Position numbers and translations under genes: made by a program. From positions 1 through 48,292 of the forward strand of contig SFDB01000010.1 of assembly GCA_004558825.1 (NCBI GenBank): a stretch of DNA of 48,292 bases, in the 5' to 3' direction. The DNA is from Clostridiales bacterium (GTDB taxonomy: Bacteria > Bacillota > Clostridia > Christensenellales > CAG-138). Numbering within the stretch: the first letter of the stretch is position 1; every line of letters begins with the position of its first letter. The notes below the pieces were generated by a model, which saw nothing but the letters and a program-made list of their open reading frames with translations, made no database searches and was not told the DNA's origin. Shown piece after piece: positions 42,036 to 48,292 of this stretch.

Positions 42036-42824
42036 ATGGGCAAGAAAGTTCGCGAACTCGAACTCGAAATCGAGCAACTTCAGCAGCAGCTTTTTGCGAA
42101 GCAAAGAGTGCAAAGCAATCTTGAGGCGGAAGTAGCCGTCTATCATTCAAAGCAAAACGCCATCATAAATGCGCTTACGGAAGCTCAAAGCTCCGCTTCA
42201 CGAATAATCGCAGATGCGCAGGCTCGCGCCGATGCACTGCTCGGAGACGCTGAGGAGTCAGTTCGAACAAAGGTCGCCTCTGCAGACGCCATTGTCGAAA
42301 ACGCAGACGCGCGCGCAAGCGTAATAATCGAAAACGCAAACAAGGCGGCACAAAGCATAATTTCCGAGGCCGAGGAAGCCGTAAAGGCAAAGCGTGCCGA
42401 GCTTGACGCCATTAATCTGCTTATCTCAAAAGCGGCGGAATGCGCTCGCGACTTTGCGCAGGAGTTTGCCGAGCGCCTTGAAAGCGCGCAGGTCAGCGCG
42501 CCCTCCGTCACTCCATCCGAGCTGCCCGAAGAATATAAAAACCCGCAGCAGCTTATGCATACGATATACGCAATTGAGGGACGCGATATTCCCGATGAAG
42601 ACCCCGCGCATACGGATGGAGCGCCGCAGGCAATTCGCGAGCCTATCGCTCAAACTGCTCCGGACGATAACCCGTTTGACGATGATTCCGTAAACGTCGA
42701 AGAGCGGATCTGGACAGTCGATGAAGTAACTGCCGGAAACGCCTCGCAAGGCGATAATTCCGAAGTTGGCGATGATGAACTCGACGCACTTTTGAACGAT
42801 ATACTTAAAAGTGACCGTAATTGA
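42036..42824 (+). CDS. DivIVA-like coiled-coil protein with acidic tail
   Basis: A 262-aa soluble protein. Residues 1-155 are predicted coiled coil (KVRELELEIEQLQQQLFAKQ at the start), with an Ala/Glu-rich central repeat like ATP-synthase b subunits or DivIVA (SASRIIADAQARADALLGDA, EESVRTKVASADAIVENADA). Residues about 160-262 are acidic and probably disordered, ending DDELDALLNDILKSDRN. DivIVA-type proteins organise division or polar growth, but the match is to the style of sequence rather than to a clear domain. GGGAGG precedes ATG 42036. It is likely the last gene of the ruv operon; its stop codon lies inside the proS -35. Confidence 0.7.
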   Translation: MGKKVRELELEIEQLQQQLFAKQRVQSNLEAEVAVYHSKQNAIINALTEAQSSASRIIADAQARADALLGDAEESVRTKVASADAIVENADARASVIIENANKAAQSIISEAEEAVKAKRAELDAINLLISKAAECARDFAQEFAERLESAQVSAPSVTPSELPEEYKNPQQLMHTIYAIEGRDIPDEDPAHTDGAPQAIREPIAQTAPDDNPFDDDSVNVEERIWTVDEVTAGNASQGDNSEVGDDELDALLNDILKSDRN

Positions 42825-42849
42825 CATAAGTGCGGATCAATGATATAAT
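42821..42849 (+). promoter_or_regulatory. Consensus sigma-A promoter of the proS T-box transcript
   Basis: TTGACA (42821-42826), 17-bp spacer, TATAAT (42844-42849): a perfect match to the consensus. The -35 hexamer contains the TGA stop (42822-42824) of the preceding gene. The start is near 42856. Confidence 0.85.
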
Positions 42850-42855
42850 AATGCA

Positions 42856-43060
42856 AAGGCTTTGACGGGAAAATACGTCAAAACAAGGTTAAAGAGAGTC
42901 GCCGATAGCTGAAATGGCGATACCGTTTGTTCTGAGTTGCCCATCCCCGAGCCGCAGGGAGGAAATGCCCTGACGCAGGTGAGCGTTACAGCCGCAGGAG
43001 CCTAAAATAAGGTGGTACAGCGTGATAATACTCGCCCTTATGTGTTAAGGGCGATTTTTT
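42856..43060 (+). ncRNA. T-box leader of proS (tRNA-Pro sensing)
   Basis: The T-box sequence AAGGTGGTACAGCG is at 43009-43022. It departs from the common GGTACCGCG by an A, but keeps the UGGU that pairs with the tRNA ACCA end. The terminator stem TCGCCCTTA / TAAGGGCGA with TTTTTT is at 43032-43060. Stem I reads CCC-A-UCCCCGAG from 42940, which lines up base for base with GUC-G-CUUUUGAG of the valS T-box and gives a CCC (Pro) specifier at 42940-42942. This agrees with the downstream prolyl-tRNA synthetase. Confidence 0.9.
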
Positions 43061-43073
43061 ATTAGGAGGTTAT

Positions 43074-44510
43074 ATGGCAAAAAGAAACGAGGAGTTCGTC
43101 ACACACATTGCGTCGAGGAGCTATGACTTCCCGCAGTGGTATACTGACGTCATACTTAAAACAGATATGGTCGATTACTCGATCGTGAAAGGGTGCATGG
43201 TAATAAAGCCCTACGGTTACGGCGTTTGGGAGCTTATTCAGGATGAAATGGACAGGCGCTTTAAAGAGACGGGACACGTCAACGCCTATTTCCCGCTGCT
43301 CATACCCGAGAGCCTTCTTAAAAAAGAAGCTGAGCATGTCGAAGGCTTTGCCCCGGAGGTTGCTTGGGTAACGCACGGCGGCGATGAAGAGCTCACCGAA
43401 AGGCTCTGCATACGTCCCACGAGCGAAACGATAATCTGCTCCATGTACAGCAAATGGATACAGTCCTACAGAGATCTGCCTCTTCTCATAAACCAGTGGG
43501 CAAACGTTGTCCGTTGGGAGAAGAACACCCGTCCCTTCCTCAGAACGAGCGAATTTCTTTGGCAGGAAGGACATACGGCTCATGCAACGTTTGAAGAAGC
43601 CGAAGCCGAAACGCAGCGTATGCTGGAGGTCTACCGCGAATTTGCCCAGAATGTTTTAGCTATTCCTGTCATATGCGGCAGAAAGAGCGAAAAAGAGAAG
43701 TTTGCGGGTGCTCAAGCAACATATACCATCGAGGCTATGATGCAGGACGGCAAGGCGCTCCAGATGGGTACGTCTCATAACCTTTCCGATCACTTCGCGA
43801 AAGCATATGACATCAAGTATTTAAGCAAGGACGGTAAACTCGAGCATTGCTTTACTACGTCATGGGGAACATCCACGCGCATGATCGGCGGCCTTATAAT
43901 GGTTCACGGCGATGACCGCGGTCTTGTTCTGCCCCCTCGCGTTGCGCCTATTCAGCTCGTTATACTCCCCATTGCAATGCACAAAGCGGGAGTCATTGAG
44001 AAGGCCGACGAAATCTACGCTCAGCTTAAGAGCGCCGGCATTCGCGTTAAGGTGGACGATTCCGATCAAACCGCAGGCTGGAAATTCAATCAATGGGAGA
44101 TGAAGGGCGTTCCCGTAAGGCTTGAGGTCGGTCCTAAAGATATAGAAAACAAGCAGGTCGTCCTTGTAAGACGCGACACTCACGAAAAATATATCGTTCC
44201 CATGGAAACGCTTACGGATACCGTGAAAAAGCTGCTTGATGACATCCATGAATCGCTCTACAACCGCGCCCTGGCGTTCCGAGAGGCAAAAACAGTCGAT
44301 GCAACGACCTTTGAAGAACTCAAAAATGGTGTAAACGGCGGATTTGTGCGCGCCATGTGGTGCGGCGACCGCGAATGCGAAGACGCCATCAAGGAGAAGA
44401 CAGGTGCAACAACACGCTGTATGCCATTCGAACAGAAGCATTTGAGCGACGTATGCGTGCATTGCGGCAAGCCTGCCAAGGCCATGACGTATTTTGCAAA
44501 GTCGTATTAA
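43074..44510 (+). CDS. proS: Prolyl-tRNA synthetase, short (archaeal/eukaryotic-like) type
   Basis: Charges tRNA-Pro; class II enzyme, 478 aa. The length and lack of the editing insertion show the short ProS type found in many clostridia rather than the 570-aa type of E. coli. Class II segments: YDFPQWYTDVILKTDMVDYS near 18-37, CIRPTSETIICSMYSKWI near 112 (motif 2 begins near RTSEFLWQEGHTAH at about 158), and GGLIMVHGDDRGLVLPPRVAP near 265-285 (motif 3). The C-terminal zinc-like domain holds CGDRECEDAIK and VCVHCGKPAK. TAGGAGG precedes ATG 43074. Confidence 0.97.
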   Translation: MAKRNEEFVTHIASRSYDFPQWYTDVILKTDMVDYSIVKGCMVIKPYGYGVWELIQDEMDRRFKETGHVNAYFPLLIPESLLKKEAEHVEGFAPEVAWVTHGGDEELTERLCIRPTSETIICSMYSKWIQSYRDLPLLINQWANVVRWEKNTRPFLRTSEFLWQEGHTAHATFEEAEAETQRMLEVYREFAQNVLAIPVICGRKSEKEKFAGAQATYTIEAMMQDGKALQMGTSHNLSDHFAKAYDIKYLSKDGKLEHCFTTSWGTSTRMIGGLIMVHGDDRGLVLPPRVAPIQLVILPIAMHKAGVIEKADEIYAQLKSAGIRVKVDDSDQTAGWKFNQWEMKGVPVRLEVGPKDIENKQVVLVRRDTHEKYIVPMETLTDTVKKLLDDIHESLYNRALAFREAKTVDATTFEELKNGVNGGFVRAMWCGDRECEDAIKEKTGATTRCMPFEQKHLSDVCVHCGKPAKAMTYFAKSY

Positions 44511-44534
44511 GTTAAAACGCAAGAATAAAGCTTT

Positions 44535-44571
44535 GAACCGACCGCTTGATGCCTGACACCGGTCGGTTCTT
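44535..44571 (+). terminator. Terminator of proS
   Basis: AACCGACCG (44536-44544) pairs with CGGTCGGTT (44560-44568), followed by CTTAGT. Nine-base-pair stem with a 15-nt loop; the T run is weak. Confidence 0.65.
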
Positions 44572-44967
44572 AGTATAAATGTCTTTATCGCAAAATCGCA
44601 TTTCATAAAAAGTTCCATCGAATATAGTTAATATAAGCTTCGCTCAAACAAGATGATTCAGACAATCTGTGCTGATATCAGTGAAGTTTTGAAAGACAAC
44701 TCTCTTATACCGCGAATAGACAATAAGCGGAGAATCTTTACGCGTTATATATTGCTCTCTGCTGAAAATCGGGGAATTTTCAGCTAAATTTAGTGCTTAT
44801 CGTATGTTTTTGCTGCTCTACCCTGCCATTTTATAAAATAAACATATTCTTGTATGTGAAAAAATGAGTGTGTTTATCAATTCAACATAATCAAGCGCCT
44901 TTATATACGTCAACAAAAAGTATATAAAATCACCGCAAGCAACTAATATAAGTGCCGTTAACCACGC
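44572..44967. other. Gene-free AT-rich spacer with one hairpin
   Basis: About 400 bp with no supported gene. It is clearly more AT-rich than its surroundings. It holds a perfect hairpin at 44761-44784 (GCTGAAAAT, CGGGGA, ATTTTCAGC) and a 44-codon ORF (44653-44787, +) without a ribosome binding site. It could be a decayed gene or mobile element. Confidence 0.5.
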
Positions 44968-45312
44968 TTAATGGCCTATTAGATAGCTTATGCCGAGTAG
45001 TATGTAAAGCGGCCCGAAACAATATGCCATAAACATTTCCCTATGCGGAATCCTTTTGGAAAAACAGTCCGTAAGCAATAGTATTTCAAGAAAATATGCC
45101 CCCGTGCCGCAAAAATATGCTATCGACCGTAAAATTGAGCTATGATTCTTCAAAATCAGCGATATCATGAATAATACCGCCGCAGCAAGCACAATACTAT
45201 TTCGCAGCAATAGTATAATTCCGTCAACCTTTTTATGCTTTTCAGCCTCAAGCTCCTCCTTCTGTTCGAGCTTTTCGACCAAATCCTCTATGTGTTCCTT
45301 GATGCGTGCCAT
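44968..45312 (-). CDS. Small membrane protein with N-terminal coiled coil
   Basis: Not recognised. The product is 114 aa. Residues 1-28 are highly charged and helical (RIKEHIEDLVEKLEQKEELE), followed by about three hydrophobic helices (roughly 31-50, 60-80 and 92-112). GGAGGGAG lies 7 bp before ATG 45312, which supports it as a real gene. No terminator was seen after it. It lies downstream of ktrA with repeat copy D between. Confidence 0.65.
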   Translation of the reverse strand: MARIKEHIEDLVEKLEQKEELEAEKHKKVDGIILLLRNSIVLAAAVLFMISLILKNHSSILRSIAYFCGTGAYFLEILLLTDCFSKRIPHREMFMAYCFGPLYILLGISYLIGH

Positions 45313-45371
45313 GGCCTCGCTCCCTCCGCTCGGTTTAGCATATTATAACATAAAATTGCGCGGCTTCATAT

Positions 45372-45398
45372 AAAAAACCGACTTGCTTCACAAGTCGG
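45372..45398 (-). terminator. Terminator-like hairpin 3' of copy D
   Basis: On the minus strand CCGACTTG, loop TGAAG, CAAGTCGG, followed by TTTTTT. Perfect 8-bp stem. It sits at the 3' end of copy D, and a diverged copy of it flanks the other side (45602-45622). Confidence 0.75.
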
Positions 45399-45404
45399 CC
45401 AGCT

Positions 45405-45594
45405 TGTCGAAAAAAACCGGGGTTATTAAGGGGCCGCAGCCCCTTAAGTTAATTCCGGCTTTGACGGCATGTGCGTCAATACGGATAAAAACCCATAGGT
45501 TTTTGTACTTTGCGGGTTTGCCGCCCGGGAGCGAATGCGAGAGGCAAAACATGAGAAAACTCGAAAAAGTGGCAGTATGCCACTTTTTTCGACA
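45405..45594 (-). repeat. 190-bp structured repeat, copy D (inverted)
   Basis: The same element on the minus strand, 190 bp, with TTCGACA at 45588-45594 (5' end of the element) and TGTCGAA at 45405-45411. H3 has a compensated closing pair (AAAAACC/GGTTTTT instead of GAAAACC/GGTTTTC). H1 has one extra A. H6 has lost its closing part and runs into a T tract. It lies 59 bp beyond the ktrA stop, on the ktrA strand, as the other copies do with their upstream genes. Confidence 0.9.
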
Positions 45595-45601
45595 GTCTCA
45601 A

Positions 45602-45622
45602 CCGACTCGCTTCACAGGTCGG
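45602..45622 (-). terminator. Imperfect hairpin between ktrA and copy D
   Basis: CCGACTCG, CTTCA, CAGGTCGG. Imperfect stem, clearly related to the hairpin at 45372-45398 on the other side of copy D. Confidence 0.4.
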
Positions 45623-45653
45623 CAAATATGTATTTCACATCAAATCTATTTAC

Positions 45654-46334
45654 CTATTCTCTCTTTGACCATTCCGTCAAACGGTTCAGGCCCTCTTTTC
45701 CGCCCGAAATAAACAATATATCGCCGTTTCTGAATGTATAGTCAGGTGTAACTGTTTCAATAATACTCTCGCCGTTTTCTACAGCGATTATGTTTACGCC
45801 GAACTTTTTTCTGAAATCGGTTTCAAGGACGGTTTTTCCGATAATTTTATTCGGTATCACGAGCTTTGAAATGTTCACCTTCTCGCTGAGCTGAACAAAA
45901 TCAAGCATTTTCGATGTTTCCAAGCGATGCGCAAGACGTATCGCCATGTCGCGCTCGGGATACACGACCTCAGCGCCGAGCTTTAACAGTATCTCACCGT
46001 GCTCCATGCTCGCCGCCTTTGATATAACCGTAGGAACGCCTAAGCTCACCAGGTTCAACGTAGTCAATATAGACGTGTCCATATGTTCGCCTATGCACAC
46101 GACGGCGACGTCGCAATTCTGTATTCCCGTTTCTTCGAGCGTCTTTTTATCCAGCTTTTTCACGACATACGCATTTTCCGTATAATCGCGCATTTCACGA
46201 ACCTTTTCCTCATTCTGATCTACAACGAGCAGCTCCGCGCCGGCAGCCGCAAGCTCCATCGCCAACGCACGTCCAAAGCGACCGAGACCTACAATACCGT
46301 AAGTATTCTTGTTGTTTTTTGTTTTTCCGAACAT
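45654..46334 (-). CDS. ktrA: Potassium uptake regulatory subunit KtrA/TrkA (RCK protein)
   Basis: Cytoplasmic, nucleotide-binding gating subunit of a Ktr-type K+ transporter. The product is 226 aa: one RCK_N domain (residues about 10-135) with the Rossmann motif YGIVGLGRFGRALAMELAAAG and the acidic LVVDQNEEKV, then one RCK_C domain (about 140-225) with ISKLVIPNKIIGKTVLETDF. The single RCK pair and size fit KtrA rather than the tandem TrkA of E. coli. It follows ktrB by 16 bp. Confidence 0.94.
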   Translation of the reverse strand: MFGKTKNNKNTYGIVGLGRFGRALAMELAAAGAELLVVDQNEEKVREMRDYTENAYVVKKLDKKTLEETGIQNCDVAVVCIGEHMDTSILTTLNLVSLGVPTVISKAASMEHGEILLKLGAEVVYPERDMAIRLAHRLETSKMLDFVQLSEKVNISKLVIPNKIIGKTVLETDFRKKFGVNIIAVENGESIIETVTPDYTFRNGDILFISGGKEGLNRLTEWSKRE

Positions 46335-46350
46335 ACCGACTTCTCCTTTT

Positions 46351-47655
46351 TTACCCTATAGCAATATTACCATCCGGATAGCTGACGCGCTCACCCTTCG
46401 TAAAATACCAAAGCGAAGCTATAGTCAGCGGTCCGAGCCTTCCAATATACATTATCACTATCGACAATAGCTTGCTTCCCAAACAAAGCTCCGTCGTTAT
46501 TCCCGTCGTCAACCCTACCGTGCCAAAAGCACTCGTAACTTCGAATAAAGCATCAATAAACGATATCTGCGGCTCCATCGCCGTCATCAGGTACGTTCCC
46601 ACGCTTATGATACTAAGTCCGATCAGCGTTATTACGGCCGCCTTTCTAAACGCAGTGGCCGGAACCGCATAGTGAAACGCCTTTTCCGACTTATTCGTCG
46701 CCGCCGATTTTATGCCCTGGAAAAGTACAAAAAGCGTACTTGTTTTAATGCCGCCTCCCGTCGAACCCGGCGAAGCGCCTATAAACATAAGCAGCGCAAT
46801 AACAGAAAGACCGGCGTTTGTAAACTCTCCGAGCGGATATGTCGCAAATCCCGCCGTCCTTGCTGAAACGCTGCTGAAAAACGCTCCGAGCCATGTCACG
46901 TTTTCCGTCAGCTTTATAAGGAGCGTTCCTATTGCAATCAATGCTGCGCTTACCGTCAGCACAACCTTTGTATGCATAGAAAGCTTTCGCCAGCATAAGC
47001 GCTTTTCGATAAGCTCGCGTATAACAAGAAAGCCTATCCCGCCGAAAACAACAAGACCGCACGTCACGAGATTCAGTAAAACGTTGTTCTGGTAAGGTAT
47101 CAAGCTTTGGAAATTGCCAAGTACATCGAATCCTGAATTATTGAAAGCCGCAATCGAGTGAAAAAGGCTGATTCCAATCGCGCGAAGCGGCGGATAATCT
47201 TTAATGAACACGATAAAGCTGAGCGCCGCCCCCACCAGCTCAAATGAAAGCGTTGTCAAAAATACGCTTTTTATAAACTTAACTATGCCCTTGCCCGTAT
47301 TGAGATTCATTGCCTCGCGGATTACGTTTCGTCCCTTTAGGTTCACCCTGCGCCTCATTGCCACAATTACACCCGCGCCGATGCACGTCACGCCGAGCCC
47401 GCCTGTCTGTATAAGCACGGCAAGAAAAAACTGACCGAGCGGCGTAAACGTGTCGCCTGCATCTACTGATATAAGACCCGTAACACAAACGGCGCTTGTC
47501 GACATGTACAGGGCGTCTATATAGCGCAGCTCTACACCTTCTTTCACGCTGCACGGCAACATAAAAAGGCACGAACCGAGTAGTATTACGAGCGCAAAAC
47601 CGAACGCGATTATCCTCGCGGGGGGCTGGCTCTTTATCAGCTTAAGCATTCGCAA
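46351..47655 (-). CDS. ktrB: Potassium transporter membrane subunit KtrB/TrkH
   Basis: K+ (possibly Na+-dependent) uptake channel-like subunit. The product is 434 aa with four M1-P-M2 repeats. The selectivity-filter segments are seen as STSAVCVTGLISVD near 52, HSIAAFNNSGFDVLGN near 165, VSARTAGFATYPLG near 263 and VTSAFGTVGLTTGIT near 385, each with the key glycine. GASPGSTGGGIKTST near 296 is also typical. The start may be TTG 47655 (7 bp after AAGGAG, directly after the stop of a leader ORF) or ATG 47649. A long leader precedes it. Confidence 0.95.
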   Translation of the reverse strand: MRMLKLIKSQPPARIIAFGFALVILLGSCLFMLPCSVKEGVELRYIDALYMSTSAVCVTGLISVDAGDTFTPLGQFFLAVLIQTGGLGVTCIGAGVIVAMRRRVNLKGRNVIREAMNLNTGKGIVKFIKSVFLTTLSFELVGAALSFIVFIKDYPPLRAIGISLFHSIAAFNNSGFDVLGNFQSLIPYQNNVLLNLVTCGLVVFGGIGFLVIRELIEKRLCWRKLSMHTKVVLTVSAALIAIGTLLIKLTENVTWLGAFFSSVSARTAGFATYPLGEFTNAGLSVIALLMFIGASPGSTGGGIKTSTLFVLFQGIKSAATNKSEKAFHYAVPATAFRKAAVITLIGLSIISVGTYLMTAMEPQISFIDALFEVTSAFGTVGLTTGITTELCLGSKLLSIVIMYIGRLGPLTIASLWYFTKGERVSYPDGNIAIG

Positions 47656-47745
47656 TTAACGCTCCTTCTTGCACATCTTAATTCTCAATATCGTCGAACG
47701 GGGTGCAATATAGCGCCTGATGCGCCCCATTGCCCACCCGTACAT
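47656..47745 (-). CDS. Possible leader peptide upstream of ktrB
   Basis: A 29-aa ORF starting at ATG 47745 behind GAGGAAGAG, with its TAA immediately before the TTG start of ktrB. About one third of the residues are Arg or Lys (MYGWAMGRIRRYIAPRSTIL and so on). The ribosome binding site of ktrB lies inside its last codons, so translation of this ORF would affect ktrB initiation. It may be a real leader peptide or a chance ORF. Confidence 0.4.
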   Translation of the reverse strand: MYGWAMGRIRRYIAPRSTILRIKMCKKER

Positions 47746-47946
47746 AGTAATCTCTTCCTCGCGCGGTGCGAGGCCAAACCAGGCAGTGTTCAGTAGCGCA
47801 AAGCAACGCAGTTACCTGCCTCACAAACGAAAGCAACAGGCTTGCAGCGTCATCATCGACAGCCCGTAAGGCGCGCCGGCATCAAAAAACATTGAAGAAA
47901 CTCCGTGCTTCGCTCTCGTTCCATAGAATCCCGTACAGGATTTCGA
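47746..47946 (-). promoter_or_regulatory. Long structured leader of ktrB-ktrA
   Basis: About 200 nt between the promoter and the leader ORF. Pairings visible by eye include AATCC/GGGATT near the 5' end, and alternative stems GAGGC/GCCTC and AGGCAG/CTGCCT between about 47823 and 47768 that share bases and so exclude each other. Potassium transporters in Firmicutes are often controlled by c-di-AMP riboswitches, but the conserved ydaO motifs were not recognised here. Confidence 0.4.
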
Positions 47947-47952
47947 TACGAG

Positions 47953-47981
47953 ATTATAGCATCGTCTTTTGTGTAATGCAA
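47953..47981 (-). promoter_or_regulatory. Sigma-A promoter of ktrB-ktrA
   Basis: Minus strand TTGCAT (47976-47981), 17-bp spacer, TATAAT (47953-47958) preceded by TGC (extended -10). The start is near 47946, so the leader is about 290 nt. Confidence 0.7.
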
Positions 47982-48100
47982 TAGTCGTTTGTCAAAGCAT
48001 CGTAAGGATTCTACGGTACCATCCGCCCGATACGGAGGAAGCTTGAAGAAAATGCTATCGTGTTTTTCCTTTTTCGACGGTTGATAAATAACAAAATCTA

Positions 48101-48129
48101 TTGACACAGCGCCCATGTAATTATATACT
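48101..48129 (+). promoter_or_regulatory. Sigma-A promoter of the gene at the window end
   Basis: TTGACA (48101-48106), 17-bp spacer, TATACT (48124-48129). The start is near 48136, a leader of about 50 nt. Confidence 0.75.
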
Positions 48130-48186
48130 ATTTTTGTAAAGACCTGCTGACAAACGGAGGCTTAGAAAAATGAAAGGAGGTGCGTT

Positions 48187-48292
48187 ATGTTTTATCGAAA
48201 GCGACGAAGGTTAATTGCATTACTTTTGGCATTTGCGGCGCTCACGGCATTTTCGCCTCCGCCATTGGCAAATGCACAGGTTCCCGAGCGGC
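48187..48292 (+). CDS. Start of a secreted protein (truncated by window end)
   Basis: Only 35 codons are visible. ATG 48187 follows AAAGGAGG at an ideal distance and is preceded by a strong promoter. The visible part is a signal peptide: basic FYRKRRR, hydrophobic core LIALLLAFAALTAF, and a probable cleavage site after LANA (residue 30). The mature protein begins QVPER; its function cannot be told. Confidence 0.75.
   Translation, partial: MFYRKRRRLIALLLAFAALTAFSPPPLANAQVPER

Noticed and set aside
44653..44787. 44-codon plus-strand ORF in the AT-rich spacer after proS.
   Set aside because: No ribosome binding site, no recognised similarity, and its end coincides with a hairpin.
47659..47946. 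c-di-AMP (ydaO) riboswitch upstream of ktrB.
   Set aside because: Expected from the function of the gene, but the conserved ydaO sequence blocks were not found in the leader.
48171..48215. ATG at 48171 as the start of the last gene.
   Set aside because: It opens a 14-codon frame that ends at once; ATG 48187 has the AAAGGAGG site and begins a clear signal peptide.
1..48292. CRISPR array, prophage, integrase or transposase genes.
   Set aside because: No spaced short direct repeats and no recognisable mobile-element protein were seen anywhere in the window.

Overview
This 48.3-kb window looks like the chromosome of an anaerobic, endospore-forming member of the Clostridia. The case rests on a complete six-gene Rnf complex (rnfCDGEAB order), a B12-dependent class II ribonucleotide reductase, the sporulation regulator SpoIIID, two tRNA-sensing T-box leaders, strong GGAGG ribosome binding sites and sigma-A promoters with 17-bp spacers. 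Nothing in the window identifies the genus. No rRNA, tRNA, CRISPR array, prophage or transposase gene was seen. Almost all of the window is ordinary core genome in short operons.

Layout. 1-2413 (-): an operon of a site-2-protease-like membrane peptidase and the condensin partners scpA and scpB, followed by the start of a DUF4349-type lipoprotein. 2479-3522 (-): a small alarmone synthetase with its promoter. 3697-8709 (-): rnfCDGEAB between a clear promoter and a terminator. 8845-11004 (+): serC-serA. 11037-13478 (-): nrdJ, with two phased NrdR boxes in its promoter. 13596-16744 (-): an HtrA protease, a very basic tail-anchored protein and a beta-helix-like lipoprotein. 16818-18572 (+): an LCP-family protein. 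18596-21583 (+): T-box plus valS. 21707-24418: spoIIID (+), convergent and overlapping with malQ (-), then a ZIP metal transporter (-). 24521-26654 (+): pyrR-uraA behind an attenuator-like leader. 26900-27746 (-): three small genes including a ferritin-like helical protein. 27796-32450 (-): a zinc-ribbon protein, glmM, lepA, hemW. 32522-33295 (+): a secreted peptidoglycan-binding protein. 33623-36249 (-): alaX and a PrsA-like foldase. 36290-39515 (+): glnS-gltX. 39822-42824 (+): ruvC-ruvA-ruvB and a DivIVA-like coiled-coil protein. 42821-44571 (+): T-box plus proS. 44968-47981 (-): a small membrane protein and the ktrB-ktrA potassium system with a long leader. 48101-end (+): the start of a secreted protein.

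The most interesting signal is a family of four dispersed elements of about 190 bp (26672-26862, 33334-33524, 39593-39781 on +; 45405-45594 on -). Each is bounded by TGTCGAA / TTCGACA-type inverted ends, opens with a terminator-like hairpin, and contains five further hairpins. Where the copies differ, several helices show paired, compensatory changes, so selection appears to act on the folded form. Every copy lies just downstream of a stop codon, on the same strand as the preceding gene. No known RNA family was recognised.

Other regulatory signals readable in the sequence: T-boxes with GUC (Val) and CCC (Pro) specifiers; NrdR boxes 31 bp apart; a terminator with a competing upstream segment in the pyrR leader; a structured leader of about 290 nt with a 29-codon basic upstream ORF before ktrB; a 29-bp near-palindrome next to the alaX -10; and a proS -35 hexamer that contains the stop codon of the preceding gene. 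All calls come from reading the sequence by eye. No database search or folding program was used.
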